Positions 43,804 to 55,894 of a DNA stretch of 64,000 nt are shown here, piece after piece (the stretch's first letter is position 1; each line of letters starts with the position of its first letter). Where the stretch lies: NCBI RefSeq assembly GCF_964656455.1, contig NC_135719.1:7295163-7359162 (forward strand). Reading direction: 5' to 3'. The position numbers and the translations under genes are program-made. The notes beneath the pieces are model-generated. The model searched no databases and was not told where the DNA came from. It was given only the letters and a program-made list of their open reading frames with translations. The DNA comes from Halichoerus grypus. Taxonomy: Eukaryota; Chordata; Mammalia; Carnivora; Phocidae.

Positions 43804-46119
43804 GCAGGGGGCTGTCGGCGAGCTTCTTCTATAAAAGGCCGGTCTCTGCCACACTTCCTCAGCTCAGCTCCATCTCTGTCGCACAAAAGCCACCGCAGAC
43901 CGCACTAAATGAAAGGGTAGGAACCCTGAAATTTGAATTTCATATACTTTTCACATGTCACAAAATAGGATTCTGCTTTTGTTTTTTGTTTTTTTTTTTA
44001 ATGTACAAACTATTCTTAGCCCTCAGGCTGTACAAGGACAGGTGGCAGACTGGATTTGGCCCCCAGGCTGTAGCTTGTCGACCCGGCTCGAGAGTCCAGG
44101 CTCTTCACCGCGCCAGGGCACCGTGGCTGTGATAAGTCTCTTCCCCCATACGGGGAGCCTCAGACCCAACAGAGGAGGCAGGGGCCGGAGTCTCTTGACC
44201 AGGGAGCCTTTTGCACCAAGGAATTTATTTGTTGCCCCGCCGTATCTCCGAGTGAGCCTACATCAGGGATGGGCCGGTGTGTGGCCATCAGGACACGAGA
44301 GCTAAGAAGGGTAAACTGATAGAATGCACCGATGATTGACAACTCAGCCATAAATAAAAACACATTTACGGGCTTCTAATGGGGGTGAAGAAAAATGATT
44401 TCGTTTATTTATACAACTGATAGATAGCTGCTTGTCAGGAGCAGACCCTAGGCTGTGGGCTCCGGTGAATGAACGGTCGTCTGTAGGAATAGTGTGATCT
44501 ACTTGGTAGGTCACTGGACCGATGGTCCAGTGAATACCCCCGGGGAGCACTGGCACGGTGCCTTACTCCTTCTGGTATTCCTTTGCACCTGACATGGAGC
44601 CAGGGTCCCTGCCCTGGCAGGACCAGACCAAGCAAACTGCCCCGGGGCCATAGGCTTCCAGGGAGAAGACTTTGGAGTTGGAATTCAGTCCCGACCTGGC
44701 CACCTGGTCCCTGTCCCCAGCAGATGTCAGTGTGTCTGGCTGCTCAGCAGGGGCCCCGAGAGAATGTGGTACAAAACGGGCTCTCTGCATACCTTGTCAC
44801 TGCGAGGCTTTGAAATGCTTCCAGGGGCCCTGGCCACCGCCGCCCTGCGGCCTTCCTGGTTCTGGCTCCACTCAGTGGCAGATGGAAGAGCCACGGGTGT
44901 GGTGGGGCCAAGGAGGAGATGTCTGGGGAAGGCGGCTGCCACTTTTCTGGCCTCAGTGTGCGTCGGATAGCTGTGGGTTGCAGGATGAGCGAAGAGGGTA
45001 CTTTGACATCGGGGGTGCTGATGGGAGCTTTGGAGCCTGGGAGGGCAGGGTGGGTATCAGAGGGCCTTCTCCTAGGCCCCTTGGAGCTCCTTGGGATAGA
45101 GATGCGGATGAGTGGTAATTTCTCACACAACTCTAGAGTCAGAAAGGGCCTTAACAAATCAGTAGCCGGATGGTTCTTAACCTGGGGACCCCAAGAGCTA
45201 TAATGGAGCATGTTTGTCCCTGGCATTTTGTCAATATCCAAAAAAAAAAAAAAAAAAAAGAGCAGTAATCAAACCTATGACAGCCTCCTTTGCTTATAGA
45301 ACTTCCGAGTTCCTTTGCTTTGGGCTGGACCTTATCCACTGGGAGAGTTAGTGCTGGTTTATATCCGTTGATAAAAAGCTCTGGTGAATGGTGATTGATA
45401 TCTTCAATTAATAAATCTGAGAAGATGAATTAATTATTACTTAATAAATGTATAGTGTGCCTGCTCCACACAAACCTCCTTAAACAGGAGGTAGCTTGGG
45501 AGAAAGCTCTAAATGGAGATCTTTGTGACGAGGAAGAAGAGAAGCTGCTGAGCTAGTGAAACCCTCTCCCTTTGCAAATGAAGACACAAGAGACCCAGGA
45601 GACCCAAGAGGTCAGAGTTCTGGCTCAAGGCCACTGGTCTTTAGGTCCCAGAGGTGAAGCCGCGACTGGGCTCCTTGGTCCCACCTTCCTTCTGTGACAC
45701 TGTGGTGCCTCCCTGGTCCCCAGCCTGCCCCCTCCTTCCTGGACTTGGTTCTGCCCAATCAAGCTATCTGTGTTCTTGAACTCCAGGTGGGTTGGGCTGT
45801 GGTCACCCGAACGAGGCGCTCAGTGTCTGGACCCTGGGGGACCCCGAAGTGGGTGTATGCTCCTTCTGAGCCTTTTCACTCAAAAACCATGCCCACTGGC
45901 AAGCTACCTTCCCCCTCCCCCTTTTTAAACCCACATCATTTGTGTCGTCTTCCTGGCCAGCTGAGAAAATGAGCTGTCCTTAGGAAGTCCCAAAAAGGAA
46001 AACAAAAGCAAGTGGAAGGAAGCTAAGTCATGAAGACCAATGGGGAAGCTGGGTTTCGAGTCTTTAAAAAGGAGAGCTTTCTGGAGCCAAGAGGGGACAT
46101 TAAATGCTGTCCCCGGGCC
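43804..46119. other. Intronic sequence upstream of the NTRK3 exons
   Basis: 2.3 kb. It holds a 20-base A-run at 45241-45259 and a possible MIR remnant near 45560-45670. No exon was seen. Confidence 0.45.
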
Positions 46120-46290
46120 AGGTGCTCTGGGTCTCATGATGATCCCATCAGGCAGGGGATGTGCAAGACCCCTCAAGGAGGGAGGAGCTGTGGCTCAGAG
46201 ACACCTGGCCACGTGGCAGAAGGCCTGGCTTGCATGTGGGCGATTCAGGATTCGAACCCAGGTCTCTCTGGCTCTAAAGACAGCACCTTA
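46120..46290 (-). repeat. MIR fragment close to the NTRK3 acceptor
   Basis: CTCATGATGATCCCATCAGGCA and ATTCGAACCCAGGTCTCTCTGGC are antisense MIR. It ends about 50 bp before the exon, so the branch-point region may lie at its edge. Confidence 0.55.
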
Positions 46291-46340
46291 GCTGTGGACC
46301 CTGGCCGACCTGAACCCTGTCTTTCCTCCTCCCCCTGCAG

Positions 46341-46415
46341 ACACATAGAGAACTGGCGAGGTCTGCACACGCTGAATGCCGTGGACATGGAGCTCTACAC
46401 CGGCCTCCAAAAGCT
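46341..46415 (+). CDS. NTRK3: NTRK3 (TrkC) internal coding exon, leucine-rich repeat 1 region
   Basis: This exon encodes part of the extracellular leucine-rich-repeat domain of the neurotrophin-3 receptor tyrosine kinase, a plasma-membrane protein of neurons. Seen: a pyrimidine-rich tract ending in CAG at 46338-46340, 75 bases of coding sequence, then the donor GTGAGT at 46416. The first base completes a split codon, 24 full codons follow (beginning HIENWRGLHTLNAVDMELY), and two bases (CT) are left for the next exon, so both ends are phase 2. Known: this segment is diagnostic of TrkC and follows the amino-terminal cysteine cluster. The codon after Trp-Arg reads glycine; I recall serine in the human protein, unverified. 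Neighbour: the next exon starts 684 bp downstream in matching phase. The 75-bp symmetric exon could be skipped without changing frame. The signal-peptide exon was not found upstream in the window. Confidence 0.97.
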
Positions 46416-47099
46416 GTGAGTGCACCAGACCTCGTACAGGGCCTAGAGTGGTGGGCGGGTCGGGGAGCCCACTGCCTCTGGGCTGCCCTCGGCACTTTCC
46501 TCCTCCGTTCCTCTTTTAGTAGAGTTGGTACCACCCACTTAGGGAGTGTCCGGGGCTTCAAAGGCCATCCCCTTACTCTCCCACGTTTCCTCTCAGCCCA
46601 GAAGACAAGGGGGCTGTGCTCACCTGTAGTTAGGGATTCGGGGCAGGACCTGAACCCAGGTCTCCCGGCTAGTGATCTTACCTCAGCCCCATGTTTCGCG
46701 AATGGTCCCCCTAGCCTGCAAAATTCCCCAGGCCCCTCCTCCTCCTTTGAACTTCAGTGGTAGTGGTCGTGGGGGGTTTGGCGTGGGGGAGGGAGTGTCC
46801 ACAAAGGGGGTTGCAGCCCTGTAGTCGCTGGACCAGGATTCTTGAGCAGGAGACCTGTTACCCTCTTGCCAGGATGAGGAGATGACAGTTGCCAGCTCAT
46901 CCCAAACCCTCACCCAGGTCCCAGTGTTGGGGTGAGCCCAGACGCCCTCCGCGGGGCACCCGGTGATGCTGATGATGAGGAACTGCGTTCAGTTCACAGG
47001 GGCGGCTGGAGGTCCATGACCTCCTGTCAGCCTCAGCCCGGAGCAGATGTCCCTCTGCTCTGTAAGCTCTGCTGACCCTGTTTTTCTCTCTCTCTTCAG
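46416..47099 (+). other. NTRK3: Short NTRK3 intron between the two LRR exons
   Basis: This 684-bp intron begins GTGAGTG and ends TTCTCTCTCTCTTCAG, a standard U2-type intron. It contains GC-rich sequence with a weak MIR-like stretch near 46610-46690, and no further exon was seen. Its small size contrasts with the very long introns on both sides. Confidence 0.9.
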
Positions 47100-47171
47100 G
47101 ACCATCAAGAACTCAGGACTTCGGAGCATCCAGCCCAGAGCCTTTGCCAAGAACCCCCACTTGCGCTATAT
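47100..47171 (+). CDS. NTRK3: NTRK3 (TrkC) internal coding exon, leucine-rich repeat 2
   Basis: This is the second LRR-coding exon of the neurotrophin-3 receptor. Seen: a TTTTTCTCTCTCTCTTCAG acceptor ending at 47099, 72 coding bases and a donor GTGAGT at 47172. The first base (G) joins CT from the previous exon to give a leucine codon; 23 codons follow, from TIKNSGL through AFAKNPHLRY; the last two bases AT await a third base, consistent with isoleucine. The length of 24 residues equals one leucine-rich repeat and the phase is 2-2, the typical one-exon-per-repeat design of Trk receptors. The sequence matches TrkC rather than TrkA or TrkB at every position I can recall. The following exon (next LRR) was not found in the remaining 16.8 kb, so the downstream intron runs past the window end. 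Confidence 0.97.
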
Positions 47172-47254
47172 GTGAGTAGAGCTGCGTCCTGGGCTGCAGG
47201 GAGTGGCTGGGGGCGGGGGGAGACACACGGCAGGGAGGGTGCTGGGCAGGGGAG

Positions 47255-47370
47255 CTAGCTGGCGACCTGGGGTCTAGGCCTGGCTTTGTCACTGTGTGCC
47301 CCGGGCCTCAGACTTTGCCTCTTAAAAATGAGGGTTTGGGATTTGAGCATCTCTAAGATTTCTGTCAGAA
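47255..47370 (+). repeat. MIR fragment downstream of the second NTRK3 exon
   Basis: CTAGGCCTGGCTTTGTCACTG, CGGGCCTCAGACTTTGCCTC and AAAATGAGGGTTTGGGATT are + strand MIR. Confidence 0.65.
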
Positions 47371-48366
47371 GGACGAGCCTAAACCAGGGCTTAGAGCCTC
47401 CTGACTCCCAAGGTTGTTTGCTTTTCATTTGCAATTTTATGGGAATGTAAGTGATAAGAAATCCCACTCATCTGGGATGTGAATGCTACACCTCTGAGAC
47501 AATTTTTGGGTCCCTAAGTGTGTGTCCGTGTGTCCCTGTGTGTTGGGTGCCGTTGGAAGAAGAGGGAAGGCAGGGCCAGACCAAGCGCCATGTCTAAGTA
47601 GGTTCTGGGTTCACTGGAGAAGGGCTTCGAGAATGGCACCTGCACTTGAGGTCACACAGCTTCGTTTGGGACAAGTTGCAGGCCACATGGCTCCGGGTGG
47701 GATTCTTGTCTGTGCTTCCCTCCCCCCACCCTTCCCCCTCCCTTCCATGTCTGATGGCGGAGGGGCCTCCTCAGGGTTGGGCCTGTGAGGGTAGAATCAA
47801 ATGAGCTCACTGCTTTCTCTCCAAGCCTTGTTCTCCACGGAAGACTCCGGGATTCAGTGGGAGGACTGCCGTATCCTGGGGAGAAGGTGGGCTTGAGAGG
47901 AAACCCGGGGAGACGGTCAGGGGAAACACCAACCCGCTGTGCCCACTGGGGGTGCTTGCTGTCTGGTCACCTCTTCTTCCAGGATGGTGGCCATCTTGGA
48001 CATCCATTGGGCACCTTCCCCGAGAGAGCAGAGATTCTGCAGGGACCAGGTGGGGAGGGAGGGCTCTGTTGTATTTGGGGATGACAAAATGGAGCAATGA
48101 TGTGCAGGTGAGTCTTTCCTTTGTCCATGTGACCGTTGTACTGCCTGAGGCACTTTGCATTTGCTAATGGAAGGGCAGCCCACCGGACTGGAGTCCCCTC
48201 TGAAGAGGCAGAGCCTCCGAGGGAAGCTCTCAGAAAGTGGCAGAAAGGGAGGAAGAGAAGGAGAAGGACTTCTGGAGGATTGTGGTGGGAGGGGTGGTTC
48301 TTTTTGGGGATCCTGACCTCACCCTCTGTCCTCTGTGTGCTTTCTCAGGCACATAGTGAGTGCGTG

Positions 48367-48398
<32 letters not shown>

Positions 48399-50419
48399 TT
48401 ATCAGTTATGGCCACCCTTCTTTGTGCTAAACTTCCTTTCCTCCATCTGGGACTGGCACACACTGTAAGGCGCTTGCTCAGGGCCCAACGTCTCAGCTTC
48501 AGACCTCCCAGTTGTCTCATCCAGCGGTTGCCCTCTTCTCCGAGGCGAGCATCTGTGGGGAGATTCTCCCGATGTGCGTTCTCTGCAGCTGGAGGTGAAG
48601 CTGGGACCAGAGGAGGGCTTTGGACCAGATGTCCCAGGTGTTTATTTTATTGGGGATTTGAGTTTCAATGTAAAATATCCCAGGGGAAGAAGCTTCTGAC
48701 CTCTGAGGAGTCTTTCTTTTCGTGCTAATTCACACAAAGTTCACAAAGCTAACCGCCCATGGCCGATGAGGGTGGGGACAGTGGAGGCTGGGGACCACAT
48801 GTCCCCTGCTGCAGGGGCAGCTAGCTGACTGTTGCTATGTGGAGGCAGGGCCTCATGTTGCCAGACTTACTGTTTTTTTCAAGAAGAGCTAAAGGTCCGG
48901 TGAAACCCCTCAAGTTTTAAATGCTTGGCAACGAAAACAAAACCCCTCAACTCCATGGGCCAAACGAAACAGCTCCGTGGGCAGAAGAGGACACACGAAG
49001 TGCCAATTTGTGGTCTAGGGTATTACCTGGGGGAGAGAGGCTGTCAGCTTGGAAGAAGCTCTGTCCCCTTTGCTCAAGGACAGTGGCTAGGTGCTCATGC
49101 CCTAGAGCTTACAAGGCATTGTGTCACCCACAGCTCTCAGGGAAATTGAGGGGGCTTTGGGACCTGTCGCGTTTCTTTGGGCCACAGAGGTGGGAGCAGG
49201 GGTGCATCTCAGGTCACAAGTGTTTCTGAAATGGAATGTACTGGAACATTCCCTTGACTTACCCTTGAGGTCCTGGAAGAAGGCCGTGACCCATGTCTCC
49301 CTGGGGATGATCTGGGGTCTAGTGGGTGGTGGCCGTGATAGGCTGGTGGGGCTTTGTAAGATTCCCAGGGTTTAAAGGGCAGAAGGGGTCTGGTTGGAGT
49401 AGTTCTGTTGATAGCTGCGAGCCTGCCCGTGACCTCGGGCTCTGTCTTCTCCCGGAAGCATTGGCCAGCTTTTGCCAAAGCACTTGCTGTTGGCAAGAAG
49501 GATGGTTCGCTATCAATCTATCCCCAGTTTGGGCCCGGTTGTACATCAGGGGCCATTAGGATGCTCAGCTTGGTAGGAGAAATTCAGCACCTGTCGAGGG
49601 GCTCCCCTAGGCACCGTGGGGCTTCCAGGGGAGTCTGAGGGTCACAGAGGAGTCAAAGGGTCAAGGTGTAAGCGCTGGCTTCATCGATGGGTTTCTTTAT
49701 GAACTTTTCCCACTTAGGAGGACACACCCCCAATCCCAACAGAGTGAATTTCCCGGCAGCTTCAGGACATTTTTCTCCTGGCAAATGGGCCAGGTTTCTC
49801 TGCTCTCTCACAGCATCTTCTATTTCTGTCCTCTAAATGCGGTTACGAGTCTTCAGGCCCCAGCTGAGCAATCACAAGACGATCACTTACTCCAACACTA
49901 ATTGCCAAGCCCTGGCTTGGCGGCTTTTTCTTTTTTTCTCCCCCTCCCTTTTTTAGGGTGATGGCTGAGAAGTCTTTTCTTGTCCCTTCTGAACAGAATA
50001 AGAAGCAGGAAGTGAAATCATCACCCCCTGTACCAGTGTCAAGTTGTCCAGACTGTTCTGATTGGCTCAGTTTTCCCTCACTTCTAAGCTGCTGTTGCAT
50101 TACTCAGGGTCCGCTTCTTCCTTGGGCCAGAAAATGAACCAATGTTAAGGCCAAGTTGTCCGTCATGAAGAAGGCTGGGGAGGAGGGCTCTTGTGTCCAG
50201 CTTCAAGGTTTATGAGCAACTGGCCCATCTTCTCTTGACTGCTTCAGTGTTCTCTGTGCTTTACTGAGCGTGAGAAAAGGAAATACTGATTCATATACAG
50301 CAAGGGAGATCCTGTCTGAGAGACTGGAATATCCTTGACCTTTAGGTCCTTTCCTTGATCTTCAAGATTTTTGGATTGAGGATTCTTAAGGATAAGGATT
50401 TTCCAAGTGGAAAATTGGA
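47371..50419. other. Intronic sequence, nothing recognised except a microsatellite
   Basis: 3 kb of GC-moderate intron with chance frames on both strands. It includes the (TG)n at 48368. Confidence 0.45.
48368..48397. repeat. (TG)n microsatellite
   Basis: About 14 uninterrupted TG units. Confidence 0.95.
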
Positions 50420-50560
50420 ATAGCTATTTGCTAATCTGCAAAATGGGCACAATAACAGGGCCCCCTTTGTGGACAGGATGTGGGGAAGATGAAGTGACCG
50501 AAGGCACATACAGCTCTCAGCCCAGTGCCCGGTAAATGATCAGCGTTCAGAAATGGCAGT
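50420..50560 (+). repeat. MIR 3' fragment
   Basis: ATCTGCAAAATGGGCACAATAAC, GATGAAGTGACCGAAGGCAC and CAGCCCAGTGCCCGGTAAATG are MIR landmarks. Confidence 0.7.
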
Positions 50561-51274
50561 CGCTAGTGATAGTAATTATTGTGATTTGTGGTGACGATAA
50601 TAGAACCGAAGAGGGGGGACCAGTTGGCCTCGATGACGATTCTGACTGCGACTTTATTCTGGAAAAGTCGTAGATCTGTTCTGCAGTGCTGTCCACCTCT
50701 CTGGCATCTGGAATACTCCTCTCTGCAATCTCTCATGTCTTTCTTCCTTGAATACCGATAAACGAACCCTGATAGATTCCCTGTTCTCTCCACTTAGTCC
50801 CCCTCCTCTCCTTCTCGACAATGTTAGTTTCAGAAAGGACCCAAACAATTCAGCGGACGAGCTTACCCCTTTGTTTCCATCTGATTGGAGGGCGCATCCA
50901 CCCACACGACTGAAATTGGATTGTTTGCCGAATTTCCCAGCCCCACCTCTGCAACTGGCTCATCTCTTCCCTTCTGGGGTTGGTTTTCTCTGACGTGGCT
51001 CGCACATCAGCCGGATCTCCACAGGCTGGGGTCCCCATAGCACAATGACGTAGATGATTCTCTACGAACCACACTAACATGGCGGGCGGTATGTCCTTTC
51101 CTCTGTGGAGCACGTCAGGGTTTTCCAAGTGCTGTGCTGTGGTAGAACATCCACGAAGTCCTCTGATTCTCTTTCCAGGAATCTTTCCACTATAGCTCAT
51201 GGGCCAGAAGATGCAATGTTTTCCACTGAAGCAATTAAAACATTTTTTTTCTTACGATGGTTAGAAAATTGCAT
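50561..51274. other. Intronic sequence, nothing recognised
   Basis: 0.7 kb without a named repeat or exon. Confidence 0.45.
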
Positions 51275-51513
51275 AAAAAATGCCGGTATGGGGGCACCTG
51301 GGTGGCTCAGTTGGTGAAGCGTCCAACTCTTGATTTTGGGCTCAGGTCATGATCTCAGGGTTGTGAGATCGAGCCCTGCATCAGGCTCTGTGCTCAGCAC
51401 GGAGTCTGCTTTGGATTCTCTCCCCCCTCTCTGCCTCTGCCTCTGCCCCCGCCCTCCCGCCTCTCTCTAAAAAAAAAAAAAAAAAAAAAAAATCTCTTAA
51501 AAAATGCTGGTAT
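51275..51513 (+). mobile_element. Can-SINE, + strand
   Basis: The body at 51290-51498 belongs to the longer-head type (GCGTCCAACTCTTGATTTTGG). A 24-base A-run is followed by TCTCTT. The duplication AAAAAATGCCGGTAT / AAAAAATGCTGGTAT is 14 of 15 identical. Confidence 0.95.
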
Positions 51514-51537
51514 CAGGAGAGAAGAAGGAAAGGCTAG

Positions 51538-51775
51538 TGTTGATTGAGAACTTACTATGTGCCAAGGACTGTGCCTGGTGTTTTTGCAAACATCACTCCT
51601 CTCGGTAACTGTAGGTTAGGGTTCCTCTATTCCCATTCCATAGATGGGAACATTGAGGCTCAGAAATCATAACTGCCTTCCCCCAAGTTCACATAGCAGT
51701 TAGTGGAACAGCCAGGACCTGGACTCTCATCCCTTTGCCTCTTAAGTCAGTGTACTGTTCTACAGTCCACACGTG
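51538..51775 (-). repeat. MIR SINE, minus strand
   Basis: ACTTACTATGTGCCAAGGACTG, CCATAGATGGGAACATTGAGG, and CAAGTTCACATAGCAGTTAGTG are antisense MIR over nearly full length. Confidence 0.85.
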
Positions 51776-52408
51776 TTTGTCTCTCTCTAGTTCTCCAGCA
51801 AGAACTCCTTATGGGAGGGTTGGGAGTCTTTAAAGTTTTATTAGAGCTGATGTTTCCCCTGGGGATTTAGCACCATCTATCCTCAAAGACCTCTGTTGAG
51901 AAAGCTCTGTTTAGTTTCTTTTCCTATTCAGGTCAAATCCTATAACAACAGTTACATTACAACCCGAATATCTTTATCATAAAAGATTCTTAGCGTTCGC
52001 CTATGGCTCGCTCATTTCCAAGAATATGCAGTGTGAGATTCCAGTAAGCCAAAAGAATTTTTATTTAATCCCTTGGAGTTGTTGTGGTCAGATTTCTCTC
52101 GCATTCTATTTCTTGCCTTTTCTCCCACAGCTCTGGGCGCCACATTGTTACTCCTCTCTGTCCTAAGCAAACGGGCACTTGATCTTCAGCTTGGGAGAGC
52201 CAACCCTGAGCTGACCTGTGTGGGAGTGCGATGCGGTGAGGAGGGGGAGAATGTCCTGATTTGAGCATGATTGTGTGTTATGTTCACAAGGAGGGAAAGT
52301 CAGCAGCCCTGGGCGGGTAGGAAAGAGGAAGTGGCCAGAGTCCTTACCATTGCAGGACTCGGCTGAGAAGGCAATACACTCCTCTTGAGGTTATTGGGAT
52401 GGAAGCAT
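51776..52408. other. Intronic sequence, nothing recognised
   Basis: 0.6 kb without a named repeat or exon. Confidence 0.45.
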
Positions 52409-52625
52409 GGCGAGATTGATTTTTTTTTTTTTTTTAAAGATTTTATTTATTTATTTGACAGAGAGATAGACAGAAAAGCACAAGCAGAGGGAGTGGGAGA
52501 AGCAGGCTCTGCACTGAGCAGGGAACCCGATGCGGGACTCGATCCCAGGACCCTGAGATCATGACCTGAGCTGAAGGCAGACGCTTAACCATCTGAGCCA
52601 CCCAGGCGCCCGGCGAGATTGATTT
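52409..52625 (-). mobile_element. Can-SINE, minus strand
   Basis: The body at 52423-52611 is flanked by GGCGAGATTGATTT (52409-52422 and 52612-52625). Confidence 0.96.
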
Positions 52626-52861
52626 ATTATGTCTTGTAAATCATTCAGTGCTTTTTCTCCTTGAGATCACCCCCCTTTCTGGGATGCAAGACAATGGGTA
52701 GATATTTTATGGGTAGACCTTTGCCTCTCTTCCTGCCCCTTCCCTCGGCACTGAGACGTTCCTCCAAGTCCCAAAGGGATTGGTGAGTGGCACATTTGTC
52801 CCCTCACTGCTTCTCCACATGGGCCCTTCCTCCTTTGTTCCACTTGGAGGACTTAGCCACT

Positions 52862-53110
52862 GAGCACTGTATAGTTAATAGCGTGGGCTTTGGAAATAGA
52901 AAGGCCAGGGTTCGAATCCTGGGTCCTCCACGTCTTAGTGTAATAAGCTTCTCCATCTTACTTAGGCAAGCTACTGAACCGCCATGAGTTTTGAAGGGGC
53001 CGTAAGAGCTCCTACTTCATAGGATTGTCCTGAGCCTCCACTAAGACAGTGCTTAGAAAGTGCTTCAGACAGTGCTTTATGAAAGACTCTGTATATTTTT
53101 TGCTGTTATT
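52862..53110 (+). repeat. MIR SINE, + strand
   Basis: TTAATAGCGTGGGCTTTGGA, GGTTCGAATCCTGGGTCC, GGCAAGCTACTGAACC and AGACAGTGCTTTATGAAAG follow the MIR order. Confidence 0.85.
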
Positions 53111-53264
53111 AATGACTTCTCCCCTGCTCTTTGGTCTCTGATTCCACAGAATCATAGGTAATTAAAGCTGGAAGGGGCTCTAGAGTTATAACCGCCCCCC
53201 CCAAATTTATATTCCTGTACCTGCTCCCACCCCTGCCCTTTGGATTCATATGTTAAACCACCTC

Positions 53265-54290
53265 CTTTAAATTGCCTACTTGACATCTCCATTTGGGTGG
53301 CTAAGATGCAGGTCACACTTAACTTGGCCCAAAACAGAATTCTTGATTTCAGTCTACCTCCTCTCTCCAAACCTGTTTCCCCTGGATGTTTCTTGTTTTT
53401 GTAAGTTGTACCATCTGCCAGATCACTCATGCCAAATACTTCCAAGTCGCTTTTGCCTCTTCGCTCCCCTTTGCCTCCCTTCCTCCATCTTTCCATCAGT
53501 TAATTCAAATCCATCAGATATCTTGTCTCCATCCACGTCTCTCGTCCCCTCCTCCACCACATGCCATCTTGGTCCTGGCCACCAGCCTGTCTTCTGGCTC
53601 TGGCAATAGCTTCCTATCTGGCTTTTTCTTACCTTTTGTCCCCTACATTTCATTCCCAACACATTGCCAGAGTGATATTTTAAACACATAAATCTGACTG
53701 TGTCATTCTTCTGTTTAAAGCCCTCCAATTACATCCCACGTTACTTACAATGAAAGCTAAAGCCCTGGCCGCGGCCACAAGACTCAGGCTGATTTGGTTT
53801 TCATCCCTCTGTCTCCTGTCCTGGCTCTTTCCTCCCTGCTCTCCGCTGCAGCCTTATGAACCCTCTTTCAGTTCCTTGAATGTACCACACTCATTCCGCC
53901 CCCTTGGAGATTTTTACTTGCTGATCCATCGGGCCCAGTTCTCTGCATGGTTGGCCCTTTCTCATCATTCTCTCTGATGGGACTGGCTTAGCAAGGCCTG
54001 TCCGACCACCCGGCCTCTGTGGCCTTGCTTCTCCTCCTGCACCTGTCACCCAGTTACATCACGTGGTTTAACAGTTTCCCCGGCCCTTGTTACTATGGAC
54101 TGTCTGGAATTATCTCATTCAGTTATTTGTTTAATTGTTTATACCCTGTCTCCCCCACTAGAATGTCAGCTTCCCTGGAGCAGGGACTTTGGGTTGCTCG
54201 ATGCTGTAGCCCAGCACATAGAACGATGCCTGTCACGTAGCCAGTGGTCCGTAGCTATTTGTTGGATGTGGCTATTTGTTGGCTAGTCTG
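53265..54290 (+). mobile_element. L2 LINE 3' end, + strand
   Basis: CTTAACTTGGCCCAAAACAG, AGAGTGATATTTTAAACACA, GTTTAAAGCCCTCCAATTAC, AGAATGTCAGCTTCCCTGGA and the end CTATTTGTTGGATG. About 1 kb with only short fragments of the original reverse-transcriptase frame. Confidence 0.88.
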
Positions 54291-54757
54291 ACGTGATCAT
54301 TCTGTGGACAAGAGGATGGATTTCTAGAGGAGAGAAGAATCCTGACCAGGATCTCATGGGCAGGAGCTGAGCCAGGGCTAGAACTCAGGTCTTGGTACTG
54401 TCAGCTTGATGTTCTTTCCACCCTCTCATCCTGTTGACTGTTCTTGGGTCCCGTCTGACCAGAGCTCCTCAGGCTCTATGTATGGCAGAACGCGTTGCAG
54501 TTGTGTTTAAAAGAAAGGATATACGGGCAAATAATATATGCAAAGCATTGACATTATAACACTGATCATGTAAAATGTACAAATAGTACAAACGTTCAAT
54601 CATATCACAACAGCACTCTGCTGAAATGTCACATGAAAATGTACAATGAAAGCAACTTACCTCTGGGAGATTTCTGCTGCCACAGCTCTCTCTGCTCAGA
54701 AGCTTTCTCAAACCTGGCGCTTGAGCTGTTGCCTCTAATGAAATCCTATCAGCCACT

Positions 54758-54957
54758 TTTTTTTTTTTTTTGAGAGAGCGAGCGAGCATGTGCACAAGCT
54801 GGGAGGTGATGGAGACGCAGAGAGAGAGAGGGAGAGAGAGAATTGTAAGCAGACTCCACGCCCAGTGTGGAACCCAATGCGGGGCTCGATCTCACAACCC
54901 TGAGATCATGACCTGAGCTGAAATCAAGAGTCAGATGCTTAACTGACTGAGCCCAGA
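54758..54957 (-). mobile_element. Older Can-SINE, minus strand
   Basis: A T-run at 54758-54771, a GA-rich part, GGCTCGATCTCACAACCC and a head GATGCTTAACTGACTGAGCC lacking the usual CCACCCAGGCGCC end. No clear target duplication. The variant head marks an older subfamily. Confidence 0.88.
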
Positions 54958-54969
54958 AGGCACATACCT

Positions 54970-55115
54970 GCATTTCTGTGCCTTAATCTCCTCATTTGGA
55001 AAACGGGGATAATAGGGTTGTTAGCAAGAGTGACTGGATTAATGTGTATGAAGCATTAGGAGGAATATCTGGCCCAGAAGAGGAACCCAGTGTATGTTAG
55101 CTGCTGTTGTTACTG
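54970..55115 (+). repeat. MIR 3' fragment
   Basis: TGTGCCTTAATCTCCTCATTTGG, GGATAATAGGGTTGTTAGC and GTATGTTAGCTGCTGTTG are + strand MIR. Confidence 0.75.
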
Positions 55116-55270
55116 TGATTGTTTAGGGTACATGTGATGGTCCCCTTCTCAGGATGCAGCTGAAAAAATACGTAGAGAAATATGTATAAGACTCTTCCGT
55201 GTTCCTCTCCCTCCAAGTGCTGCATGCTGTGGGGGATTTATCATGTACAAGACATGGTTCCTGTCCCTAA

Positions 55271-55527
55271 GGAGCTTGCTATCTGGGGCGCCTGGGTGGC
55301 CCAGTCGGTCGAGCATCCGACTCTTGGTTTTGGCTGCAGTCAAGATCTTATGGTCGTGGGTGGGATCGAGCCCCACGTGGGGCACCCCACTCAGCACAGG
55401 TTTGCTTGGGATTCTCCCTCTCCCTCTCCCTCTGCCCCTCCCCCTGTGTGCTCATGTGTACACATGCTCTTTCTCTCTCCCTCTCTCTCAAATAAATAAA
55501 TCTTAAGGAAAAAAAGAGCTTACGATC
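55271..55527 (+). mobile_element. Can-SINE, + strand
   Basis: The body at 55285-55514 has the head GGGGCGCCTGGGTGGCCCAG, followed by CATCCGACTCTTGGTTTTGG. The imperfect duplication is GAGCTTGCTATC / GAGCTTACGATC. Confidence 0.93.
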
Positions 55528-55894
55528 CATTTGGGGAATATGAGACCTAGGCATAGCCAGGACAGTGGCTCCTAATCCTTTTTTTTTGAGACTATGGTTA
55601 AAGCTATACAATTTCTCCTCAGAAAAAGCCCCCCACTACACACACACCATTTCTCACGCATTTTTGGGGATTTATAGACTTCCTTTGGACCCTGAATTAA
55701 GAACCTGTCCAAGGATATCCTGGAGAGAGGTGTGTGGTCGCTGGGATGTGTGGTTTATACCTAGCAAGTCACAGCCATTTAAAACTCCTATTCTAGATGT
55801 GACAAATGAGATTTATATTACGGCACATTCTCATAGGCATAAGAGAATGTCTTCATAATTTATAATCTCCCTGTGGTTAAGATAAGTCAGGAAT

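Noticed and set aside
45241..45259. A-run as evidence of a processed pseudogene
   Set aside because: No gene-like sequence upstream and no target duplication; probably a simple A-tract.
1..46340. The NTRK3 signal-peptide and N-terminal cysteine exon
   Set aside because: No frame with the expected leader and cysteine cluster was seen; presumed upstream of the window.
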